Source: CAZQEZ01 sp964592475
GTDB lineage: Bacteria; Bacteroidota; Bacteroidia; Cytophagales; Cyclobacteriaceae
Assembly (NCBI GenBank): GCA_964592475.1
Contig: CAZQEZ010000005.1
Location: 1 to 60,856 of the forward strand
Direction: 5' to 3'
Length of the DNA: 60,856 nucleotides
The stretch's first letter is position 1; each line of letters starts with the position of its first letter. Below, one piece after another: positions 7,810-16,631 of this stretch. The position numbers and the translations under genes were made by a program. Under the pieces are notes generated by a model. That model did not search any database. It saw only the letters and a list, made by a program, of their open reading frames with translations, and had not been told where the DNA came from.

Positions 7810-9042
7810 TCAAAAGTCTAGTTCTATTTGGTTTCTTAGTATATCATCCATCGTTTCAGCTTTTCTTATCAAATGAGCTTTTTTGTTGACAATTAAAACT
7901 TCGGCAGGCCGTAAACGACTATTGTAATTTGATGCCATACTATACCCGTAGGCTCCCGCGTTTTTTATGGCTATCAAATCTCCTTCTCTTACCTCATTTA
8001 GTTTACGATCAAAACCTAAAGTATCTGTTTCGCAAATGTAGCCAACTACTGAATATATTCTGGAGGTGCCATTAGGATTGCTTACATTGACCATATCATG
8101 ATATCCTTCGTAAAGCATCGGCCTTATTAAGTGGTTCATACCCGAATTTACTCCAGCAAATACTGTAGCAGGAGTTGTTTTTATCACATTTGTTTTTACT
8201 AATAAGTAGCCTGCTTCGCTTACTAAAAATTTTCCCGGCTCAAACCAAAGCTCAAGCTCACGACCATAAGATTTACAAAACTCTTTAAATGCCTTTGTTA
8301 TTCTTTTACCTAATAAATTTATGTCAGTAGTTACGTCTCCTTCTCGATAGGCTACTTTAAATCCACTACCAAAATCTATGAATTGCAAATTGTTAAATTC
8401 CTGGGCTACCTCAAATACAATGTCAGCGCCTTTCAGAAAAACATCGGCGTCTAGAATATCTGAACCTGTATGTACATGGATACCAATAACATTTATGTTG
8501 TTGCTTTTTATAACTCGTTGCAAATGACGCATTTGCAACACTGAAATACCAAACTTCGAATCTATGTGTCCGGTAGAAATTTTACTATTACCGCCAGCCA
8601 TAATATGAGGATTGAGTCTAATGCATACTGGGATAGAGCTATGATACTCATGACCAAATTGTTCAAGAATGGAAATGTTGTCTATATTTATCATTACTCC
8701 TAATTTTATTGCCTCCTGTATTTCCTGGTAAGAGACACAATTAGGAGTATACAATATATCCTTCGTTTTAAAACCAGCTTGCAATGCAATTTTCACTTCT
8801 TGTATTGAGACAGTATCAACTCCAATACCTTGTTTGCATAAAAATTTAAGAATACTTACGTTGGTAAGGGCTTTGGCTGCATATTTAATCTTAAGATTTA
8901 CTTCCGAAAATGCCTGTTTCAGCTTGTCAAGCTGATCTACTATTTTTTCGGCATGATAAATATACACAGGGGTGCCGTGTTGATTGGCTACATCAATCAG
9001 CTTTACACCATCTACCTCATAATCTCCTTTTACAAGTTTCAT
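7810..9042 (-). CDS. lysA: Diaminopimelate decarboxylase
   Basis: A 410-residue fold-type III PLP enzyme that converts meso-diaminopimelate to L-lysine. The PLP lysine is K57 (IKYAAKALTN). The Gly-rich phosphate loop (FIDFGSGFK), the substrate-binding ICETDTLG (the CESxD motif) and AGAYGYSMASNYN are all present. A barrel domain (about 25-275) is followed by a beta-sandwich domain. The length matches family members. It has its own minus-7 box and is not visibly in an operon with other lysine genes. Confidence 0.95.
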   Translation of the reverse strand: MKLVKGDYEVDGVKLIDVANQHGTPVYIYHAEKIVDQLDKLKQAFSEVNLKIKYAAKALTNVSILKFLCKQGIGVDTVSIQEVKIALQAGFKTKDILYTPNCVSYQEIQEAIKLGVMINIDNISILEQFGHEYHSSIPVCIRLNPHIMAGGNSKISTGHIDSKFGISVLQMRHLQRVIKSNNINVIGIHVHTGSDILDADVFLKGADIVFEVAQEFNNLQFIDFGSGFKVAYREGDVTTDINLLGKRITKAFKEFCKSYGRELELWFEPGKFLVSEAGYLLVKTNVIKTTPATVFAGVNSGMNHLIRPMLYEGYHDMVNVSNPNGTSRIYSVVGYICETDTLGFDRKLNEVREGDLIAIKNAGAYGYSMASNYNSRLRPAEVLIVNKKAHLIRKAETMDDILRNQIELDF

Positions 9043-9071
9043 TTTTTTAAAAATTTAATCAATTCAATTTG

Positions 9072-9079
9072 CAAAAGTA
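9072..9079 (-). promoter_or_regulatory. Promoter minus-7 box for lysA
   Basis: The minus strand reads TACTTTTGC, an exact TAnnTTTG followed by C, about 30 bases before the start codon. Confidence 0.55.
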
Positions 9080-9254
9080 ATATAAAATAAGGTAGATGGT
9101 TTGGTTAATATATTGGTTATGTTTGTTTTTTTAAAAAAATCTGATATGTGAAAAAATAAAATACAATTAAGAAAAACTATTGATAGATTTTATTTTGAAG
9201 ATATTAAAATTTAGGAGGTATTATTGAGAATATTTGAAATGAAATATTAATAAT

Positions 9255-9283
9255 AGAGGAGCCCAGGCAAAGGAGGCTCCTCT
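9255..9283 (-). terminator. Terminator of the oligopeptidase gene
   Basis: A perfect 9-base-pair GC-rich stem (AGAGGAGCC with GGCTCCTCT) and an 11-base loop start 6 bases beyond the stop codon. The tail is AT-rich rather than a pure T run. Confidence 0.65.
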
Positions 9284-9289
9284 AAGTTG

Positions 9290-11431
9290 TTATTTATCCT
9301 TATCTGCTAAATGCAGAAAAAAAGCATATGATAAGGCAGTGTCTTTATACCTTTCAAAACGTCCAGCAGCTCCACTATGCCCAGTTTCCATATTTGTACT
9401 TAATATTATTAAGTTATCACTGGTATTATAATCTCTTAGTTTGGCTACCCATTTAGCTGGCTCCCAATATTGCACTTGAGAGTCAAAATAGCCGGTTGTT
9501 ACCAAAAGATGTGGATAATTTTGCTCAGCCACATTTTCATAGGGAGAATATTTCTTGATATAATCATACTGTTCTTTAATTTCAGGATTCCCCCATTCAT
9601 CATATTCATTAGTAGTAAGTGGAATGGTGGGGTCTGACATCGTATTAATTACGTCCACAAATGGTACGGCGGCAGCAACACCATGAAACAATTCAGGGGC
9701 AATATTTATTACAGCGCCCATTAAAAGTCCGCCTGCACTGCCTCCCTGCGAGTACATGTTTTCAGTTGAAGTATATTTTTGATCTATTAAATACTGACCA
9801 CAATCGATAAAATCAGTAAAAGTGTTTATTTTATTAAACATCTTTCCATCTTCATACCACGCTCGTCCCAACATTTGTCCTCCGCGAATATGCGCTATGG
9901 CAAAGGCAAAGCCCCGATCTAAAAGACTAAGCCTGGTAGAGCTAAAATAAGGATCGATTACAGCACCGTAAGAACCATAGCCGTATAAAAGCAATGGAGC
10001 ATTTCCATCTTTATTAAATGACTTGTGAAAAACAATGGAAATGGGAATCTTCTTACCATCGCTCGCGGTTGCCCAAAGACGTTCTGTTACATAATCTTCC
10101 GGATTATGACCACCTACTACTTCTTGTCGTTTTTTCATAGTTCTTTCCCGGGTATCCATATTGTAATCATAGGTGGTTACTGGAGTTGTTAACGATGAGT
10201 AAGTAAACCTCAGCGAGTCAGTTTTAAATTCAGGATTAACAGAAATGCCAGTAACGTACGCAGGCTCATCAAAATCTACGTAATGTTCAGATTGATCTTG
10301 CATAGATATGATTCGCAACTTAGTGAGTCCATTCGTTCTTTCTTCAACTACCAGATAATTTTCAAATATTTCGATATTTTCTAATAAAACATCCTCTCTA
10401 TGAGCAATTACCTCTTTCCAGTTCTCTTTCGCGGTGGCATCTTCGTCAGTTATCATTAGCCGGTAATTGGTTGCATCCCAATTGGTAAGCACGTAAAACT
10501 TATCTTGATAATGGTATACGCTATATTCCAACTCTTTTTCTCTGGGAGTAAAGTTTTTAAATTCACCTTCAGGTTGATCTGCCGGTAATATCCAATAATC
10601 GTTTGAAAGAGTGCTGCTAGTGCTTATAACCACATAATCATTTGATTTCGATTTATATACGCCAATGTAATAGGAGGGGTCTTTCTCATGATATATCATC
10701 ACATCCTCTTCTACTCCAAGTTGATGGCGATAAATTTTTTCCGAAAGTAGCGTCATTTTATTCTTAGTGGTGTAAAATAAAGTTTTATTATCATTGGCCC
10801 AGGCCACGCCTCCGGTTGTATTTTTTAATACGTCTGGTAGTATTTCACCTGTTTCCAGATTTTTTATCCTTATTGTATAAATCCGCCGGGATACAGTATC
10901 TTCGGCAAAGGCCATAAGTTTATTGTCCGGGCTTATTTTGATGCCTCCTGCTTGATAATAGTCATGGCCTTTGGCCCACTCATTTACATCCAGCAAAATA
11001 ATTTCCTCATTGTCCAGACTACTTTTTTTGCGGCAATATATAGGGTATTCTTTACCTTCTTCAAACTTGGTGTAGTACCAATATCCATTTTCAAAATAAG
11101 GGAGCGATGAATCATCTTTTTTAATTCTACCTACTATTTCATCAAAAATAGTTTGTTTGAAATCTTGAATTGGGGCTAATACCGTGTCACGATAGGCATT
11201 TTCAGCATTTAAATAATTTAATACTTTTTGTGTTTGCTCATCTGGTGTCTCAGCTATTTTTTGTTCGTCGCTGAGGCGCATCCAAAAGTAATTATCAACT
11301 CTTTGCTCTCCATGTTGCACTATTTCATAAGGTATTTTTTCTGCATCCGGAGGTGTTGCATTTTGTGTTATTTCTTTGTCGTTATTACAACTCATAAAAA
11401 TAAATAATCCAAAAATTAATAAATATTTCAT
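9290..11431 (-). CDS. Oligopeptidase B-like serine peptidase (S9A), lipoprotein
   Basis: A 713-residue protein with a lipoprotein signal (LFIFMSCNN, Cys15). A seven-bladed propeller region (about 90-440) is followed by an alpha/beta-hydrolase domain (about 445-705). The catalytic triad is readable as Ser565 in SQGGSAGGLL, Asp650 in TGYFDSQVQY and His685 in TGHSGAAG. The LYGYGSYG and HIRGGQMLGRAWYE blocks are characteristic of oligopeptidase B, which cuts short peptides after Lys and Arg. E. coli PtrB is cytoplasmic, so the lipid anchor suggests peptide breakdown in the periplasm or at the surface. It is monocistronic, with its own terminator. Confidence 0.92.
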   Translation of the reverse strand: MKYLLIFGLFIFMSCNNDKEITQNATPPDAEKIPYEIVQHGEQRVDNYFWMRLSDEQKIAETPDEQTQKVLNYLNAENAYRDTVLAPIQDFKQTIFDEIVGRIKKDDSSLPYFENGYWYYTKFEEGKEYPIYCRKKSSLDNEEIILLDVNEWAKGHDYYQAGGIKISPDNKLMAFAEDTVSRRIYTIRIKNLETGEILPDVLKNTTGGVAWANDNKTLFYTTKNKMTLLSEKIYRHQLGVEEDVMIYHEKDPSYYIGVYKSKSNDYVVISTSSTLSNDYWILPADQPEGEFKNFTPREKELEYSVYHYQDKFYVLTNWDATNYRLMITDEDATAKENWKEVIAHREDVLLENIEIFENYLVVEERTNGLTKLRIISMQDQSEHYVDFDEPAYVTGISVNPEFKTDSLRFTYSSLTTPVTTYDYNMDTRERTMKKRQEVVGGHNPEDYVTERLWATASDGKKIPISIVFHKSFNKDGNAPLLLYGYGSYGAVIDPYFSSTRLSLLDRGFAFAIAHIRGGQMLGRAWYEDGKMFNKINTFTDFIDCGQYLIDQKYTSTENMYSQGGSAGGLLMGAVINIAPELFHGVAAAVPFVDVINTMSDPTIPLTTNEYDEWGNPEIKEQYDYIKKYSPYENVAEQNYPHLLVTTGYFDSQVQYWEPAKWVAKLRDYNTSDNLIILSTNMETGHSGAAGRFERYKDTALSYAFFLHLADKDK

Positions 11432-11536
11432 GTTTGATTTTCTGTTTTTTTCAAAAGGTAAATTTAAAGTAATAAACCATAACCTACTATAAACTTTTTA
11501 ATAATGGCATTTATCCAGGATAATTGGCATAAAAAT

Positions 11537-11565
11537 AAAAAAGGGCCTTAAGAAGACCCCTTTTT
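11537..11565 (-). terminator. Intrinsic terminator of metG
   Basis: On the minus strand AAAAAGGG pairs with CCCTTTTT around a loop of about 12 bases, followed by more T and A. It lies about 38 bases beyond the metG stop. Confidence 0.75.
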
Positions 11566-11602
11566 ACAACTATGAAAAGATTAAGCACTAAAATATACGT
11601 TG

Positions 11603-13654
11603 TTAACTTACTGTTGCTCCACTACTTACCATGCTTTCGGGGCTAAGCAACACTAACTTGCCATCACTGTCTTCTGCCATAAGCACCATTCCCTGAGATT
11701 CTATTCCCATCATCTTTCGAGGAGCTAAATTGGCTACTACTGTCACCTGCTTATTGATAAGCTGCTCAGGTTCAAAATGCTCTGCTATGCCACTTAAAAT
11801 CGTACGGGTTTCAATACCCATATCTATTTGTAGCTTTATAAGCTTTTTGCTTTTTGGCATTTTTTCCGCAGATTTCACGGTGCCAATTCTAAGGTCTAAT
11901 TTAGTAAAATCTTCGAAAACAATCTCGTTTTTATACTGATTTTCTCTGGTCATATTTAATTTATGTTCTTTACTGCTCGATTTCAATTTTTCTAATTGAG
12001 CTTGTATGGCGCTATCCTCAATTTTTTCAAATAATAACCCTGGTTTTTCTAATTGATGTTGTTCAGCCACTAGGTCTACTTTTCCTGCTTCACTCCACGT
12101 AGGTGGCTTAATATTGAGCACCGAGATGATTTTTTTACTAGTAAAAGGTAAAAAGGGCTCTGATAGTACTGCAAGGTTAGCTACAATCTGAATACTTAAA
12201 TTGAGAATGGTGCCCACCCTTGCTTCATCGGTTTTAATTATTTTCCAGGGTTCGGTATCCGCCATGTATTTATTACCCATTCGTGCCAACTCCATAAAAT
12301 AAGCTAAAGCCTCTCTAAACTTGTAGTTTTCTAACGATTTTTCTATGGAGCCGGGGATTTGGTGCAGTTTTTTTATGATCTCTTTATCTTTACCAAATAA
12401 TTTGTCTTGCGCCGGCACTTTGCCATCAAAGTATTTTTGAACCAATACTAAGGCACGATTTACAAAATTACCCAATATAGCCACTAACTCATTATTGTTC
12501 TTGGCCTGAAAATCTTTCCAGGTGAAATCGTTGTCTTTAGTTTCCGGAGCATTAGCAGTTAAAGTATATCGAAGCACATCTTCTTTTCCAGGAAAATCTT
12601 GTAGATACTCGTGCAACCATACTGCCCAGTTTCTTGAAGTAGAAATTTTATTATTTTCTAAGTTCAAAAATTCATTGGCAGGTACATTGTCAGGCAAAAT
12701 ATAATTTCCATGGCCCTTTAAAATAGTTGGGAAAATAATACAGTGAAATACGATATTATCCTTGCCTATAAAATGCACCAATTTGGTGTCTCGCGATTTC
12801 CAATAAGGTTCCCAGTTTTTTTCGTTTGCTGCAGCCCATTCTTTGGTAGCAGAAATATAGCCGATTGGTGCATCAAACCAAACATACAATACTTTCGATT
12901 CGGCACCAGCTACTGGTACGGGTACACCCCAATCCAAATCTCGAGTAACAGCACGTGGTTGTAAACCATTATCCAACCAAGATTTGCATTGACCGTAAAC
13001 ATTCGGCTTCCATTCCTTATGGTCTTCCAATATCCACGTTCGTAACCAATTTTCATACTTGTTGAGTGGCAAATACCAGTGTTTGGTTTCTTTCATTACA
13101 GGTTTGTCTCCACTCAATGCCGACCTGGGATTTTTTAACTCTGACGGACTCAACGAAGTTCCACATTTTTCACATTGGTCACCATAAGCTTCTTCATAGC
13201 CACAGTTAGGGCAAGTTCCAATAATATATCGATCGGCCAAAAATTGCTGATGTTGCTCGTCAAAGAGTTGCTCACTGGTTTTTTCGATAAGCAAGTTTTT
13301 TTCATGCATTTTTTTAAAAAATCCAGATGCAGTTTCGGCATGTATTGGCGACGAGGTGCGGGCATAGTGATTAAAACTTACACCAAATTGCTCAAATGAT
13401 TCTTTAATAATATTATGATATTTATCTACAATTGCTTGTGGCGATGAGTTTTCATTTTTTGCTTTCATGGTGATAGCAACGCCATGTTCATCAGAACCGC
13501 AGATAAAAAGCACGTCATTACCTTTGGCTCTCAAGTAGCGTGCATAAATATCGGCAGGGACATATACACCTGCTAAATGGCCAATATGAATTGGGCCATT
13601 GGCATAAGGTAATGCCGCGGTAATTGTGTATCTACTAAATCTATCTTCAGACAT
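11603..13654 (-). CDS. metG: Methionyl-tRNA synthetase with C-terminal tRNA-binding domain
   Basis: This 683-residue class I enzyme charges tRNA-Met. The HIGH motif is at 23-26 (GPIHIGHLAG). A zinc knuckle CPNC...CEKC lies around 149-165. The KMSKS loop appears as NKISTSRNW near 334. The anticodon helical domain follows, then an EMAP-like tRNA-binding domain (about 575-683, FTKLDLRIGTVKSAEKMP) that also makes the dimer. The KISTS form of the KMSKS motif is common in Bacteroidota. It has a minus-7 promoter box 23 bases before the ATG and a terminator after it. Confidence 0.96.
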   Translation of the reverse strand: MSEDRFSRYTITAALPYANGPIHIGHLAGVYVPADIYARYLRAKGNDVLFICGSDEHGVAITMKAKNENSSPQAIVDKYHNIIKESFEQFGVSFNHYARTSSPIHAETASGFFKKMHEKNLLIEKTSEQLFDEQHQQFLADRYIIGTCPNCGYEEAYGDQCEKCGTSLSPSELKNPRSALSGDKPVMKETKHWYLPLNKYENWLRTWILEDHKEWKPNVYGQCKSWLDNGLQPRAVTRDLDWGVPVPVAGAESKVLYVWFDAPIGYISATKEWAAANEKNWEPYWKSRDTKLVHFIGKDNIVFHCIIFPTILKGHGNYILPDNVPANEFLNLENNKISTSRNWAVWLHEYLQDFPGKEDVLRYTLTANAPETKDNDFTWKDFQAKNNNELVAILGNFVNRALVLVQKYFDGKVPAQDKLFGKDKEIIKKLHQIPGSIEKSLENYKFREALAYFMELARMGNKYMADTEPWKIIKTDEARVGTILNLSIQIVANLAVLSEPFLPFTSKKIISVLNIKPPTWSEAGKVDLVAEQHQLEKPGLLFEKIEDSAIQAQLEKLKSSSKEHKLNMTRENQYKNEIVFEDFTKLDLRIGTVKSAEKMPKSKKLIKLQIDMGIETRTILSGIAEHFEPEQLINKQVTVVANLAPRKMMGIESQGMVLMAEDSDGKLVLLSPESMVSSGATVS

Positions 13655-13676
13655 TTCAGCTTGTTTAAATTTGCCG

Positions 13677-13684
13677 CAAAGTTA
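13677..13684 (-). promoter_or_regulatory. Promoter minus-7 box for metG
   Basis: The minus strand reads TAACTTTGC, an exact TAnnTTTG box, 23 bases upstream of the ATG. The implied leader is short. Confidence 0.55.
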
Positions 13685-13764
13685 CTAATTTTTACCATAG
13701 CTGGATGCCTTACCATAGGTTTTAAGGTTTGCTAAAGACAATTATCTGTTTATTGTCAAAAAGC

Positions 13765-14652
13765 TTAGTTGGTGCTAATAACCAAGAACTTTGAGTTGAG
13801 CCAAAATTGATTGGGATCTGTAATTTCAAGCCCCTCCACTATTTTTTCTCCCATTAATACCTCATAGCTTCCTTGTGGGTGTGTGCTCACAATTTCTACT
13901 TTCTTTGCTTCAAAAGGTATTGTTACCGTTTCACGAATATCAATTTTTTGAAATTGATTAGGGTTTAACCTTTTGCTCAAAACTTCTGTCTTACCCAAGC
14001 CAATAAAGCCTCCTTTTTTTTCAATTATCTTTCGCTCTTTCAGTTCTTTTTCACCTGCCACCACAAAATATGCAGTATTGAGCTCGTTAGTTCGTTCTTT
14101 TATGGTGTTCTGCTTTTCTTGGTTTAAGTCTTTTAACTCTTGATTTTCTAACTGTAGATTTTCTACTCCTGCATTTAGTTCCTGTACTTTTACGTTCATT
14201 TTTTGCAGATCTTCTTTGAGTAGGGCTATTTGTTTGTCTTTGGCGTCTACTTGAGTGCTCAAGCTATTTTGTAGATCCTGCACCATTTTGTTGAGACTGT
14301 AATTTCTGTTATTTGATTTTTTTAGTTCTGCTTGTACACTATTTAAAATAGCCTTGTTATTAAGCAATAATGAATCTATCACCGTGATATGGCCCTCTAT
14401 TTTATCATTAATTTCTTGTTCAGTAAGACCATATTCTTCTTCAGTCACAGAAATCGCTAATTCCCGCTGTCTTATTTCGGATAGGTTTTTTTCAATTTCG
14501 GTAAATGCTTCCAAAAATGCTACTAACGATGAATCTTGCTCAATTACCTTCTTTTTCAAAGATTCATTTTCCTCTTCCATCAATTTGTACTTGCGTAAAT
14601 CGCAACTTGATATTGCTACAATCGCGATAATAAAATATAAGTATTTAAACAT
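13765..14652 (-). CDS. Coiled-coil lipoprotein of unknown function
   Basis: A 295-residue protein with a lipoprotein signal (IAIVAISSCD, Cys17). A long heptad-patterned coiled coil spans about residues 22-195 (MEEENESLKKKVIEQ, LNAGVENLQLENQELKDLNQ). A compact C-terminal domain follows (about 200-295, KKGGFIGLGKTEVLSKRLN then IPFEAKKVEIVSTHPQGSY). This layout is conserved among Bacteroidota proteins of unknown role. The lipid anchor and coiled coil suggest a spacer or scaffold in the periplasm. It is single, with a TAATTTTG promoter box just upstream. Confidence 0.75.
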   Translation of the reverse strand: MFKYLYFIIAIVAISSCDLRKYKLMEEENESLKKKVIEQDSSLVAFLEAFTEIEKNLSEIRQRELAISVTEEEYGLTEQEINDKIEGHITVIDSLLLNNKAILNSVQAELKKSNNRNYSLNKMVQDLQNSLSTQVDAKDKQIALLKEDLQKMNVKVQELNAGVENLQLENQELKDLNQEKQNTIKERTNELNTAYFVVAGEKELKERKIIEKKGGFIGLGKTEVLSKRLNPNQFQKIDIRETVTIPFEAKKVEIVSTHPQGSYEVLMGEKIVEGLEITDPNQFWLNSKFLVISTN

Positions 14653-14680
14653 AGCCTTAATTATTTTAGTGCAATTTACA

Positions 14681-14688
14681 CAAAATTA
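14681..14688 (-). promoter_or_regulatory. Promoter minus-7 box for the coiled-coil lipoprotein
   Basis: The minus strand reads TAATTTTG, about 29 bases before the ATG. Confidence 0.5.
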
Positions 14689-14895
14689 ACTAGCTGTAAA
14701 ACAAGCTTTTAACCTGTAATAGGCAAGTTTTTTAAGAAAAAAGGTAATAAAATAGCCTAAAAAATGGCCCCTGACTTAAAATAAGAATGAGTAGCAGTTA
14801 AAATTAGTTGTAAGAAAAATGCTAACATAGTAGTTAAAAATTTCAAAAATAGAGGGCTAAATATTATTCAAGTAACATTTGTGGTAAAAAATAAA

Positions 14896-14925
14896 AAAGC
14901 CATATCGAAATTTCAGTATGGCTTT
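14896..14925 (-). terminator. Intrinsic terminator of the rpsP-rplS operon
   Basis: On the minus strand AAAGCCATA and TATGGCTTT form a 9-base-pair stem with a 12-base loop, followed by TTTATTTTTT. It lies 23 bases beyond the rplS stop. Confidence 0.85.
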
Positions 14926-14948
14926 CATTTTAATGTGTTTATAAATGA

Positions 14949-15302
14949 TTACATTTTTTCCTTTATTCTTGCTTTTTTACCTTTTCTACCTCTTAAATAA
15001 AATAGACGAGCTCTTCGTACGGCACCGGAGCGAATCACTTCAATTTTTTCAATGCTAGGAGATAACAATGGGAAGATCCTTTCAACAGCAATACTATTGG
15101 AGATCTTTCTTACAGTAAAAGTTTCACCTGTACTACCAGAATGTTTTATCTGCAACACAGCACCTTGAAATTGCTGTATTCTCTCTTTATTTCCTTCTCT
15201 AATTTTCACATGCACGTTTACAGTATCGCCTGGGTGGAATTTCGGGAATTTGCTCCGAGATTCTTTATATTCGTCCTCTATAACCTTTAATAAGTGGCTC
15301 AT
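14949..15302 (-). CDS. rplS: 50S ribosomal protein L19
   Basis: A 117-residue protein with the L19 signature: FHPGDTVNVHVKIREGNKER near residue 22, then FQGAVLQIKHSGS, FTVRKIS and the basic end FYLRGRKGKKARIKEKM. It sits at the 30S-50S interface. It is the last gene of the rpsP-rimM-trmD-rplS order known from many bacteria. A TATATTTG box in the 90-base spacer after trmD suggests a second, separate promoter. Confidence 0.97.
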   Translation of the reverse strand: MSHLLKVIEDEYKESRSKFPKFHPGDTVNVHVKIREGNKERIQQFQGAVLQIKHSGSTGETFTVRKISNSIAVERIFPLLSPSIEKIEVIRSGAVRRARLFYLRGRKGKKARIKEKM

Positions 15303-15348
15303 GATTTATTCAAATTATATTTTTGATGTCGATTTTCAAAATGGAGTG

Positions 15349-15356
15349 CAAATATA
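15349..15356 (-). promoter_or_regulatory. Internal promoter minus-7 box for rplS
   Basis: The minus strand reads TATATTTGCACTCC. The same GCACTCC follows the rpsP box, and both are TAnnTTTGC. It would give L19 expression independent of the upstream genes. Confidence 0.5.
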
Positions 15357-15392
15357 AAAAATTATTTTCTTATTTCTTCATTAGGCTTTGTT

Positions 15393-16067
15393 TTATTTTA
15401 AAAGATCGGGCCTTCGTTCTGTAGTTCTAAGCAATGATTTTTCATATCGCCATTCGTCAATTTTTTGTTGATGCCCAGATGTTAAAATTTCAGGTATTTT
15501 TAATCCTCGGTAATCTGCTGGTCTGGTGTAAACAGGCGGAGCAAGCAAATTGTCCTGAAAGCTATCCGATAGCGCCGAAGTTTCGTCTGAAAGCACTCCT
15601 GGTATTAGCCTTACTACTGAATCAACAATTACTGCAGCTGCTAATTCACCACCTGAAAGTACGTAGTCGCCAATGCTTATTTCTTTTGTAATAAAATGTT
15701 CCCTAATCCTTTCATCCACTCCTTTATAATGTCCGCAAAGTAAAAGTAAATTTCCTTTTAAAGATAATGAATTAGCCATCGACTGATTAAATAATTCACC
15801 ATCGGGAGAGGTATAAATAATTTCGTCGTAGGTTTTAACACTTTTCAGATGGTTGATGCAGTTGGCTATTGGCTCAATCATTAATACCATGCCTGCGCCT
15901 CCCCCATAGGCGTAATCATCTACTTGACGATGTTTATTACTGGAATATTCTCTTAAATCATGAATATTTATTTCCACCAACCCTTTTTCTTGAGCTCTTT
16001 TAAGTATCGAGTCAGCAAATGGACTTTCTAATAAACGGGGTAAAACGGTGATGATATCTATTTGCAT
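15393..16067 (-). CDS. trmD: tRNA (guanine37-N1)-methyltransferase
   Basis: A 224-residue SPOUT methyltransferase that places m1G next to the anticodon and prevents frameshifting. The start MQIDIITVLPRL, the YGGGAGMVLMIEPI loop, the LLCGHYKGVDERI strand and the knotted SAM site ISIGDYVLSGGELAAAV are diagnostic. The tail HQQKIDEWRYEKSLLRTTERRP (in part) matches the family. It starts one base after the rimM stop, so the two are translationally close. Confidence 0.97.
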   Translation of the reverse strand: MQIDIITVLPRLLESPFADSILKRAQEKGLVEINIHDLREYSSNKHRQVDDYAYGGGAGMVLMIEPIANCINHLKSVKTYDEIIYTSPDGELFNQSMANSLSLKGNLLLLCGHYKGVDERIREHFITKEISIGDYVLSGGELAAAVIVDSVVRLIPGVLSDETSALSDSFQDNLLAPPVYTRPADYRGLKIPEILTSGHQQKIDEWRYEKSLLRTTERRPDLLK

Positions 16068-16068
16068 A

Positions 16069-16599
16069 TCAGTCTAGGTATAATTCGAGTAATCCGTCAG
16101 GTAATTTTACTTCTAGGGTATTCTCAACTTTATCTACTTTTAAAATTATATCGTCTTTTATTGGAATTAGCACTTCCTTGTTTTGATATTGCATGCCAAT
16201 CAAATCGTGGCTAGGAACCTCATAAATTTGTTTTACCTTACCAAGCATTCCCTTATTCACATCTTTTATGCTGTAGCCGATAATTTCATGATAATAAAAT
16301 TGATTTTCCTCAAGTTGAGGCAGTTGATCAAGCGGCAAATAAAGTTGACTGGATCTTAAACCTTCAGCCTCTTCTACAGTGTCAATACCTTCAAACTTTA
16401 TCACTGCTTTTCTGTCTAAAATTTGAATGTGTTCTATAAAGTAAGGTATCAGGGTGTCGTTATCTGGTGCTGCTAAAAATACACTCTCCATCCCTGCATA
16501 GTCTTCAGGGTAGTCAACATCTAAAAAAACAGAAACTTCACCTTGAAGCCCATGTTTTCTTGTAATATATCCAAGTTGAAAACAGGATTCTTTTTCCAA
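16069..16599 (-). CDS. rimM: Ribosome maturation factor RimM
   Basis: A 176-residue protein with an N-terminal RimM beta-barrel (CFQLGYITRKHGLQGEVSVF) and a C-terminal PRC-barrel (about 95-170, FYYHEIIGYSIKDVNKGMLG, then HDLIGMQYQNKEVLIPI). It binds S19 and assists maturation of the 30S head. It lies between rpsP and trmD, as in E. coli. Confidence 0.95.
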   Translation of the reverse strand: MEKESCFQLGYITRKHGLQGEVSVFLDVDYPEDYAGMESVFLAAPDNDTLIPYFIEHIQILDRKAVIKFEGIDTVEEAEGLRSSQLYLPLDQLPQLEENQFYYHEIIGYSIKDVNKGMLGKVKQIYEVPSHDLIGMQYQNKEVLIPIKDDIILKVDKVENTLEVKLPDGLLELYLD

Positions 16600-16631
16600 G
16601 ATGAAGTTTCTTTAATTAAAAATAAATTATT